From an uncultured Phycisphaerales bacterium (GTDB lineage Bacteria; Planctomycetota; Phycisphaerae; Phycisphaerales; UBA1924), in contig CALFMQ010000122.1 in assembly GCA_937879825.1 (NCBI GenBank), forward strand, positions 1 to 18,973: a stretch of 18,973 bases of DNA, in the 5' to 3' direction. The notes under the pieces are model-generated. The model saw only the letters and a program-made list of their open reading frames with translations. It did not search any database and had not been told where the DNA came from. Made by a program: the position numbers and the translations under genes. This document shows positions 1-5,926 of the stretch, piece by piece (within the stretch, counting starts at the first letter, position 1; every line of letters begins with the position of its first letter).

Positions 1-909
1 GCGCTGCAGTGGGGGGGCGCGCTGGGGGTGTCGGTGCTGATCGCTGGTGCGATCGGCGGGTTCCTCGGGCTGTTCTATCCGCGGATCGTGCGGAACCCGT
101 GGCGGCTGGTCGCGCTGGGCGGGTTGATCGCGCTGGCGCTGGCGGCGGGGGCGTGGGGCGCGGTGCTGTATCCGGGCGTGGTGTGGCTGGTGGCGGCGTC
201 GCCGGTGGTGTTCGCGGCGATGATCGTTGTGGTGGCGTACGACCGGCATCTCGCGGTTGCGGTGGCGGGCGGGACGGCGCTGCTGGTTGCGGCGGCGGCG
301 GATCTGGGGATCGGGTTCGTCGCGGTGTGCGCGACGGGGGCGGCGTTGGCGGCGTGGCGCCTGGATGCGATCCGGAACCGGAATGATGTGGTGCGCGCGG
401 CGCTGGTTGTGGCTGCGGGCCTGGCGGTTTCGGTGATCGTTGTCGGGCTGCTGGAGCGGCCGATCGTGAGCGGGATTCTGCCGGAGATTCTGCTGGACGC
501 GGTGCTCGCGGGGGGCGGCGGGTTCATCGCGGGCGCGCTGACACTGGTGGCGTTGCCGACGGTGGAGCGTGTGTTCGACATCGTGACGGGGATGACGCTC
601 TCGGAGTTGCGTGACCCGAAGCAGCCGCTGTTGCGGCAGCTGCAGCAGCGTGCGCCGGGGACGTTCAATCACTCGCTGACGGTGGCGTCGCTCGCGGAGG
701 TCGCGGCGGAGTCGATCGGGGCGGACGGGCTGCACGTGTATGTGGGTGCGATGTACCACGACATCGGGAAGATGAACAAGCCGGATTACTTCGTGGAGAA
801 TCAGCCGCCGGGCTTCAACAAGCACAACAAGCTGTCGCCGGCGATGTCGCTCGTGGTGATCGTGGGGCACGTGAAGGAAGGAATCGAGTTGGCGCGGGAG
901 TACGGGTAG
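1..909 (+). CDS. PgpH/YqfF-type 7TM-HD phosphodiesterase, 5'-truncated by window edge and ended early by in-frame TAG
   Basis: The frame is open from base 1, so the gene begins upstream of the window. The visible part has about six hydrophobic segments (nt 28-560), as in the 7TM block of PgpH/YqfF proteins. A cytoplasmic HD domain then begins, with the pieces FNHS (His at 670-672), YHDIGK (His-Asp at 757-762) and GHVKEG (His at 868-870). In this family the HD domain hydrolyses a cyclic dinucleotide; c-di-AMP is the known substrate of Listeria PgpH. The frame stops at TAG 907-909, right after AREYG. The same frame then continues with the missing half of the HD domain up to 1365. A product ending here would lack the later His-His and Asp metal ligands and is probably inactive. 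The gene could be a pseudogene, a read-through gene, or hold a sequence error. Family assignment is confident; functional state is not. Confidence 0.85.
   Translation, partial: ALQWGGALGVSVLIAGAIGGFLGLFYPRIVRNPWRLVALGGLIALALAAGAWGAVLYPGVVWLVAASPVVFAAMIVVVAYDRHLAVAVAGGTALLVAAAADLGIGFVAVCATGAALAAWRLDAIRNRNDVVRAALVVAAGLAVSVIVVGLLERPIVSGILPEILLDAVLAGGGGFIAGALTLVALPTVERVFDIVTGMTLSELRDPKQPLLRQLQQRAPGTFNHSLTVASLAEVAAESIGADGLHVYVGAMYHDIGKMNKPDYFVENQPPGFNKHNKLSPAMSLVVIVGHVKEGIELAREYG
907..909 (+). other. in-frame amber codon inside the HD domain
   Basis: The codons read GAG TAC GGG TAG CAG CGG AGT. As I recall them, relatives often have Leu-Pro after the EYG-like segment, so TTG CCG to TAG CAG would need one base change in each of two adjacent codons. 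CAG directly after UAG also resembles the first codon of known leaky contexts (UAG-CAR-YYA), though the next codon CGG does not fit. Elsewhere in the window TAG ends complete proteins (UPF0316 and FHA genes), so genome-wide recoding is unlikely. Confidence 0.9.
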
Positions 910-957
910 CAGCGGAGTCTGCACAATTACATCGAGGGGCACCACGGGACGACGCTG

Positions 958-1365
958 GTGGAGTACTTCTATCACCGGGCGAAGAAGCAGGCGCAGGAAG
1001 AGGACACGGAGCAGCCGGCGGAGATCGAGTACCGGTATCCGGGTCCGAAGCCGCGGACGAAGGAATGCGCGATCATGATGTTGTGCGATGCGGTTGAGTC
1101 GGCGACGCGGGCGTTGCCTGAGCCGACGCCCTCGCGGATCTCGACGCTCGTGCACGACATCGCGACGAAGCGGCTGAATGATGGACAGTTCGACAACTCG
1201 AACCTGACGCTGCGCGAGATCGCGACAATCGAGGACGCGGTGACGAAGGCGCTGTGCTCGATGTACCACGGCCGGATCGCGTACCCGCGCGGGGACTCCG
1301 GGGACGGGGCGAAGGACTCGCCCACGGCGACGCGGGATGCGCTGTTGCGCGAGCAGTCGGCGTGA
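958..1365 (+). pseudogene. C-terminal half of the same HD phosphodiesterase, after the in-frame stop
   Basis: This is the direct in-frame continuation of the upstream 7TM-HD gene. Homology-like sequence resumes immediately after the TAG (QRSLHNYIEGHHGTTLVEYF), so no bases seem to be missing or added. It carries the His-His pair of the HD site (940-945) and the late Asp in MLCDAVESATR (Asp 1087-1089), then the usual helical C-terminus, and ends at TGA 1363-1365. The coordinates begin at a GTG that could serve as a start, but that start would fall after the His-His pair and has no convincing Shine-Dalgarno sequence. Independent translation would give only a fragment. It is best read as part of one gene covering 1-1365. 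Confidence 0.75.
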
Positions 1366-1540
1366 GTTGACAGAGCACGGAATAGAGAGCCCTGCTGGTT
1401 CATCGTTGCGCGTGCCGCCCCACATATTCTCTGGATCGTGTTCGCACGTAGCGGGATCATCGAGCGTCGAACTGCTCGCGCGGTTCCTCTCGCGGCTCGA
1501 AGGATGACCCCTCATCCGGTCGCCCCCCCCTTTGCGACCA

Positions 1541-1563
1541 CCTTCTCCCTCAAGGGGAGAAGG
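1541..1563. terminator. hairpin between convergent genes, possible bidirectional terminator
   Basis: CCTTCTCCC, loop TCAA, then GGGGAGAAGG forms a stem of about 9 bp midway between the end of the 7TM-HD gene (1365) and the end of gmk (1614). There is no clear T-tract on either side, so termination is an inference. The sequence resembles the C/T-rich palindromes often found between genes in GC-rich genomes. I saw no gene in the rest of 1366-1613. Confidence 0.4.
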
Positions 1564-1613
1564 GGCATGCCAGTCCGCCTCTGTCGGGGCAGGGGGAAGG
1601 CGCGGGCTTGTGA

Positions 1614-2270
1614 TTATTGCTTGCAGTGGCCGCCGCAGCAGCCGCCGGCGGGGCCCTTTCGGCGTCGTTGGGCGCGTTGGGTGCGGACGACGGTGAGGGT
1701 TTGTTCGATGGCCTTGTCGAGGTTGTCGTTGACGATGAACTGGTCGTAGGCGCCGGAGGCGCGGGCTTTCTCGATCTCGCCGCGTGCGAGGTCGAAGCGG
1801 CGCTTGATGGTTTCCTCGCTCTCGCGTTTGCGGGCGCGGAGGCGTTCGAGGAGGACATCTTCGGAGGGCGGGAGGATGAAGATGGAGAAGCAGTCGGGCA
1901 TGCGATTCTTGATCTGGATGGCGCCCTGGACATCGATCTCGAGGATGACGAGGCGGCCCCGGGCGAGTTGGGTCTCGACGGGTCTGCGGAGGGTGCCGTA
2001 GTGGTTGCCGGCGTAGACGGCGTGCTCGAGGAACTCGTCGTTGTCGACTCGTTTCTTGAAGTCCGATTCGGAGATGAACTGGTAATCGACGCCGTCGACA
2101 TCGAGGTCGGTGCGGGGGCGCGTGGTGGCGCTGACGGAGAAGATGGCGTCGGAGATGGAGCGTTCGACGGAGCGCGTGATGGTGGTTTTGCCGACGCCCG
2201 AGGGTCCGGAGATGACCAGGAGCATGCCGTCGTCGGTGTCGGTGGGGAGGCGGTGCCCGTGCTCGTCCAT
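1614..2270 (-). CDS. gmk: guanylate kinase
   Basis: The product (218 aa) phosphorylates GMP to GDP with ATP in the cytoplasm, an essential step to GTP and dGTP. The P-loop GPSGVGKT lies at residues 22-29. It is followed by the GMP-binding region (SATTRPRTD...GVDYQF), the segment GNHYGTLRRPVE, and the core strand LVILEIDVQGA. Length is normal for the family. I chose the ATG at 2270 because AGAGGA lies 7 bases upstream; a further in-frame ATG at 2300 has no Shine-Dalgarno sequence. The C-terminus is odd: after a basic RRRK stretch it ends GGCCGGHCKQ, a Cys/His cluster not normal for guanylate kinases. It is the last gene of a minus-strand series and follows the UPF0316 gene by 52 bp. Confidence 0.95.
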   Translation of the reverse strand: MDEHGHRLPTDTDDGMLLVISGPSGVGKTTITRSVERSISDAIFSVSATTRPRTDLDVDGVDYQFISESDFKKRVDNDEFLEHAVYAGNHYGTLRRPVETQLARGRLVILEIDVQGAIQIKNRMPDCFSIFILPPSEDVLLERLRARKRESEETIKRRFDLARGEIEKARASGAYDQFIVNDNLDKAIEQTLTVVRTQRAQRRRKGPAGGCCGGHCKQ

Positions 2271-2277
2271 GAGATGT

Positions 2278-2283
2278 TCCTCT
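2278..2283 (-). promoter_or_regulatory. ribosome binding site that decides the gmk start
   Basis: AGAGGA on the minus strand sits 7 bases before the ATG at 2270. The alternative ATG at 2300 is preceded by pyrimidine-rich and mixed sequence without a purine tract, so the shorter form is favoured. Confidence 0.6.
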
Positions 2284-2322
2284 GCGGCGGTTGTCAGCAT
2301 GGCGGCACTGTAGCGGACGGGG

Positions 2323-2868
2323 CTACTTCTTCTTCATGACGGCGCGCCATCCGGTGGGCTGGTAGGCGCCGACGGGGGCGGAGGTGGAGCGGACATCATC
2401 GACGATGTAGAAGCAGGTGGGGTCGATCTCGCGGACGGTGCGGGTGAGGGCCGACATGCGTTTGCGTTCGCATTCGAGCAGGAGGAGCGAGACGGCTCCG
2501 TCGCGGCCTTTGCCCTCGAACTCGGTGACGCGGAAGCCCTGCTCGCGGAGGAGGAGCGCGGTTTCGGGTCCTTTGCGCGTGAAGACGCGGACGACCTGGC
2601 GGCCGAAGGCGAGGTGTCGTTCGATGGTGATTCCGGCCCAGGAGCCGGTGGCGTACCCGAGGGCGTAGGCGACGGCGTAGATGGGGTTATCGAGGGCGTC
2701 TCGGACGACGGTGGAAACGGCGAAGATCCAGATGAGGACTTCGACGAAGCCGAGGCCCACGGCGAGGCGTCGGCGGCCGTTGACGACGGAGACGACGCGG
2801 ATGGTGCCGAGCGAGACATCGCAGACGCGCGCCGCGAAGATGAGCGCGCATTTGAGGAAGATCTCCAT
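2323..2868 (-). CDS. UPF0316 membrane protein (DUF5698 plus DUF2179)
   Basis: This 181-aa protein has a membrane part at about residues 1-80 (ALIFAARVCDVSLGTIRVV, GLGFVEVLIWIFAVSTVV, AVAYALGYATGSWAGI), which is the DUF5698 pattern. A soluble C-terminal DUF2179-like domain follows at about residues 93-165 (RVFTRKG..ALLREQGFRVTEFEGKGRDG..LLLLECERKR), ending in a basic MKKK tail before TAG. This is the UPF0316/YebE architecture; no biochemical role is established. It lies 51 bp after the lipoprotein gene and just before gmk, on the same strand, so co-transcription is likely. The Shine-Dalgarno signal is weak (GGA about 11 bases upstream). Confidence 0.85.
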   Translation of the reverse strand: MEIFLKCALIFAARVCDVSLGTIRVVSVVNGRRRLAVGLGFVEVLIWIFAVSTVVRDALDNPIYAVAYALGYATGSWAGITIERHLAFGRQVVRVFTRKGPETALLLREQGFRVTEFEGKGRDGAVSLLLLECERKRMSALTRTVREIDPTCFYIVDDVRSTSAPVGAYQPTGWRAVMKKK

Positions 2869-2919
2869 GATGGGGTGGTCCGGTGGCTCTTTGGGGTTCG
2901 GGATTGGCGTTTTGGTTGC

Positions 2920-4080
2920 TTACTTGCCGCGGATCGCGGAGGCGTCGGCGACGACATCGACCCGGATGACCTGTTCGGCGACGGCCTGCGACGTGCGATC
3001 GCGGACGGAGACCTTGAGATCGTATGAGCCGATGGTGAGGGAGGCGGGGAGTTTGATGATCTGGATCATGTAGAAGTCGCGGCGCTGGTTGCGCGAGAAG
3101 TCGGAGATGTCCTGTGCGGTGAGGCGCCACGCGAGGACGCGGGAGTCGGCCTCGTAGAGGGAGACATCCTGGGTGAGATCGATGGTGTAGCCGTTGGCGT
3201 TGTCCTGCGCGACGGAGCGGTAGGCGAAGCCGTCGAGTTCGACATAGACGATGGCTTCGTTGGCGCGTCCGGCGAGGAACTTGTAGCGGCCGTCGTTGCG
3301 CGGGAGTTCGGAGTAGAGGCCGAAGCCGTCGACCTTGTAGCAGAGTGCCGCGTTGGGGATGGTGAGGGTGCGGTCGTCGAGGCGGTTGGCGTTGTCGCGG
3401 AGGATGCGTGCGACGCCTCTCTTTGCGTCGCCGGAGGCGATGACATCGGGGAGTTGGCGTGACATCTCGCCCCATGCCAGGACGAAGGAGCGTTCGTCGG
3501 GGGTGAGGCGCGAGGACATGGTGGCGTTGTCGGGCATGTAGGCGGAGGCGACGCGCGGCTCGACCATGGCCAGGGCGTTGATGGCGGCGTAGGCGGAGGC
3601 GGCCTGATCGGGGTAGCGGTCGGCGCGGAGGCGGAGCGCGGTGGCGAGGTCGGCGGAGGCGTCGGCGATGCGCTGCTCGAGCGTGGGGGCGGTGCTTGGT
3701 TGTGAGCCGCCGGCGTTGCTTTGGTTGCTGTTGCGGTCGGGGGTGTTGGTTTGTGGCTCGAGCGCGACGGTGTTGGACGGGTTGGCGCGTGTGCCCTCGT
3801 CGGGCGTCCATGAGGAGGGCGTGTCGGGGGCGGCGAAGTCGGCGTTGCCCGTGCGGTTTGCGTGTTGCTGGTTGTTGCCGGAGTTGGCGACGGCCTCGCG
3901 CATCTGATCGATGCGGCGCTGTGCGTCGTCGTTGGATGCGTTGGGGTCGGTGCCGCGGTGGTCGGCGTCGCCCTGTGTCAGGGGCTTGGAGGGCTCCATG
4001 CCCGCGCAGGAAGCGATGAGGCCGGCGGCGGCGAGGAGTGCGGAGATTGTGAGATTGATCGCGGTTCGATTGCTTGGCAT
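2920..4080 (-). CDS. putative lipoprotein of unknown function
   Basis: I do not recognise a named family. The predicted product is 386 aa. It starts with a short basic region and a hydrophobic stretch ending LIASC, a plausible lipobox with Cys25 as the lipidated residue. A polar linker rich in Asn, Gln, Ser and Thr (about residues 30-115) follows, then an Ala-rich helical region (LATALRLRADRYPDQAASAYAAI), and a C-terminal half rich in beta-strand patterns that ends SYDLKVSVRD..AVAEQVIRVDVVAD. The start at 4080 is supported by AGGA about 8 bases upstream and gives a much better signal peptide than the longer frame from 4125. It is likely in one unit with holA upstream and the UPF0316 gene downstream. 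A role at the envelope is inferred from the signal peptide only. Confidence 0.75.
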   Translation of the reverse strand: MPSNRTAINLTISALLAAAGLIASCAGMEPSKPLTQGDADHRGTDPNASNDDAQRRIDQMREAVANSGNNQQHANRTGNADFAAPDTPSSWTPDEGTRANPSNTVALEPQTNTPDRNSNQSNAGGSQPSTAPTLEQRIADASADLATALRLRADRYPDQAASAYAAINALAMVEPRVASAYMPDNATMSSRLTPDERSFVLAWGEMSRQLPDVIASGDAKRGVARILRDNANRLDDRTLTIPNAALCYKVDGFGLYSELPRNDGRYKFLAGRANEAIVYVELDGFAYRSVAQDNANGYTIDLTQDVSLYEADSRVLAWRLTAQDISDFSRNQRRDFYMIQIIKLPASLTIGSYDLKVSVRDRTSQAVAEQVIRVDVVADASAIRGK

Positions 4081-4096
4081 GGTTCGCGTCCTGCTT

Positions 4097-4126
4097 CGTG
4101 CCTTGAGCGGCTCCGCCGCTCGCACG
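4097..4126 (-). promoter_or_regulatory. strong hairpin in the leader of the lipoprotein gene
   Basis: CGTGC, bulge CTT, GAGCGGC, loop TCC, GCCGCTC, GCACG makes a 12-bp stem with one 3-base bulge. It ends a few bases before the Shine-Dalgarno region of the lipoprotein gene. A second perfect hairpin, CCCCGGC-TCG-GCCGGGG, lies at 4148-4164. Neither is followed by a T-tract on the minus strand, so they look more like mRNA processing or stability elements, or dispersed palindromes, than terminators. Confidence 0.45.
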
Positions 4127-4188
4127 CCACCAGTTTTCGATCTCCCGCCCCGGCTCGGCCGGGGGACTCAATGGAGTGTATCGACCGG

Positions 4189-5232
4189 TCAGGCGACGGC
4201 GCTTGTGATTCGGATCGCCAGGAGTTCGAGGCCTCGGATTTCGTCTCCACGCCCGGATTTTCCGGCGGCGTCGGCGTCGACGGCGTGGGCGAGGAGTCGT
4301 GAGGCGTCGTCGGGGGCGACGCGGCGTGCGGCGTCGAGGATGGCGTCGCGCGCGGGGCCCCAGAGTTTGAGGGCGGAGGCGATGGCGGGGGCGGGCATGC
4401 CGGATGCGAATCCCCGCGCGGCGGCGTGGAGTTTGCGGGCGAGGTCGGTCATGGCCCAGCGCATGAGGACGGAGGGGACGCGCGAGACGGTGAGGAGTTC
4501 GTGCATGTGGGCGAGGGAGTCCTCGGTTCGGCCCGAGAGGAGGAGGGATTGCAGCCCCCAGACTTCCTGCTCGCGCGAGAGCGAAACGAGATCGCGGACG
4601 GTCTGGAGCGCGATGGGCTCGCCCTCGGGCGTCGCGGTGGCGAGTTTGGCGAGTTCGGTGTCGATGCGTCCGAGGTCGGGGCCGAGCCGGGCGACGAGTT
4701 CTGTGGCGGCGGTGGGTTCGATGTCGCGCTCGTGGCGCTTCTTGACGCGGCCTCTGGCCCACGAGACGGCCTGCGCCTCGGTGATGGCGTCGCATTTGAC
4801 GACGCCGCCGGCTTCGCCCAGCGCGTCGATGAGTTTGTCGAGTTTGCCGGGGCGCCAGGTCTCGGCGCGTAGGATGAGGGCGACATCGTCGGCGGGAGAC
4901 TCGGCGTAGCGCTCGACCATGGGGCGGTTGGTGTCGCCTTTGACCCACTCCTCGGCGTTATCGACGATGACGACTTTGTGGGAGGCGAGCAGTCCGAAGG
5001 AGCGGCACTCGTCGAGGACCTCGGCGACGGTGGCGGTGGCGCCGTCGAACCGGATGGTGTCGAAGTTGATGGAGAGGTTGGTGAGGTTCTCGCGGAGTTC
5101 GTCGGCGTAGGCCTGACGAAGGAAGGGCTCCTTGCCGTGGAGGACGACGAGGCGGGTGTGGGGGCCCATTTTGATGCGCGCGGCTTTGGCGGGAGATTTA
5201 CCGCGGGCGGAGGATGACGCGCGCTTGGCCAT
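4189..5232 (-). CDS. holA: DNA polymerase III subunit delta
   Basis: The 347-aa product is the delta subunit of the clamp loader, which opens the beta sliding clamp. The N-terminal AAA-like domain has the characteristic start TRLVVLHGKEPFLRQAYADEL. The later segment GLLASHKVVIVDNAEEWV matches the family's Walker-B-like strand region. The collar domain includes LSREQEVWGLQSLLLSGR and ends GLELLAIRITSAVA. The first about 20 residues are Lys/Ala/Ser-rich and probably disordered. The start at 5232 follows AAGGTG at a suitable distance; the frame is open upstream but without a better start. It is the first gene of the minus-strand series. Its start codon lies only 24 bp from the divergent start at 5257, so its promoter must overlap the neighbour's coding region. 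Confidence 0.9.
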   Translation of the reverse strand: MAKRASSSARGKSPAKAARIKMGPHTRLVVLHGKEPFLRQAYADELRENLTNLSINFDTIRFDGATATVAEVLDECRSFGLLASHKVVIVDNAEEWVKGDTNRPMVERYAESPADDVALILRAETWRPGKLDKLIDALGEAGGVVKCDAITEAQAVSWARGRVKKRHERDIEPTAATELVARLGPDLGRIDTELAKLATATPEGEPIALQTVRDLVSLSREQEVWGLQSLLLSGRTEDSLAHMHELLTVSRVPSVLMRWAMTDLARKLHAAARGFASGMPAPAIASALKLWGPARDAILDAARRVAPDDASRLLAHAVDADAAGKSGRGDEIRGLELLAIRITSAVA

Positions 5233-5256
5233 GGGATACACCTTACACACGAGACG

Positions 5257-5757
5257 ATGGCCCGGAAGTTCCCCAACATGCAGTTCGGCCCGATGCACCT
5301 CCGGCGGTTGCTCCGGGGGCGGTTCGAGCGTCACGAGCACCTGATCGCGTGGGGGCCGGTGACGACGGGGGGCGAGCAGCAGTTGTTTCAGGTGACGATG
5401 GGGTTGGTGCCGGGGATCGGGCCGGCGCTGGGGGCGATGGCCTCGGCGTCGAGTCGGCGGGTGGCGGTGGTGACTTCGCGGCGGATTCTGGTGATTCTCA
5501 ACCGCAAGCCGGCGGCTCTGGGCCGGGGCAAGGCGGTGTGTTTCGAGGCACCGCACGAGTACCTGACGATCACGCGGTCGGGGCGGAAGTCACCCAAGTT
5601 CACGCTGCGTGCGGAGGGGGTTGATCTGGCGATGGGGGTGAAGGTTGAGCACCCGAAGAAGGCGGGCGGGAGGCGTCTGATCGAGGCGTTGGCGGCGTTG
5701 GCCGAGGATGCGGGGGCCGGCGGGAAGGGTGGTGCAGAGGGGCGGTTTGGCCCGTAA
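5257..5757 (+). CDS. conserved-looking small protein, possible PH-like fold, function unknown
   Basis: The predicted product is 166 aa. The order of elements (EHLIAWGPVTT, then the glycine-rich hydrophobic stretch GLVPGIGPALGAMASA, then RRVAVVTSRRILVILNRKP) resembles short bacterial proteins with a PH-like beta fold, in which a strand of the type 'vvLTdRRllvl' recurs. That is inference from pattern only. The C-terminus is an Ala-rich helix (LIEALAALAEDAG) and a Gly-rich tail. The ATG at 5257 has a poor Shine-Dalgarno sequence. An in-frame ATG at 5278 with GGAAG 9 bases upstream is a fair alternative. It is divergent from holA and upstream of the EF-G2 gene on the same strand. Confidence 0.65.
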   Translation: MARKFPNMQFGPMHLRRLLRGRFERHEHLIAWGPVTTGGEQQLFQVTMGLVPGIGPALGAMASASSRRVAVVTSRRILVILNRKPAALGRGKAVCFEAPHEYLTITRSGRKSPKFTLRAEGVDLAMGVKVEHPKKAGGRRLIEALAALAEDAGAGGKGGAEGRFGP

Positions 5758-5769
5758 ACTGGGGCCAAG
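5746..5769 (+). terminator. hairpin overlapping the stop codon of the small unknown gene
   Basis: TTGGCCC (5747-5753), loop GTAAACTG, GGGCCAA (5762-5768) forms a 7-bp stem that includes the TAA in its loop. No T-tract follows, so its use as a terminator is uncertain. The rest of 5770-5926 holds no gene I can support. Confidence 0.35.
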
Positions 5770-5926
5770 CCGTCCGGGTGGGTCCTGCGCGAGGCGGGCC
5801 GGTGCGGCTCACAACCTAATCACACGCGACCCGTCGGCGGTCTGCTTTGGAGGTTGACCGGCGACAGGCGGTCGCTCCCGCTCGGCGCTCCTTTGAGGGT
5901 GCGAAGCGGCGCAAGGAGATCGGCCC

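Noticed and set aside
1617..2339. Acidic Ala/Gly/Val-rich plus-strand open frame opposite gmk.
   Set aside because: It mirrors gmk codons; guanylate kinase motifs on the minus strand are decisive.
2687..4948. Long Arg/Pro-rich minus-strand open frame across the holA, lipoprotein and UPF0316 region.
   Set aside because: It is a different frame of the same strand as recognisable genes, with composition of a GC-driven shadow frame.
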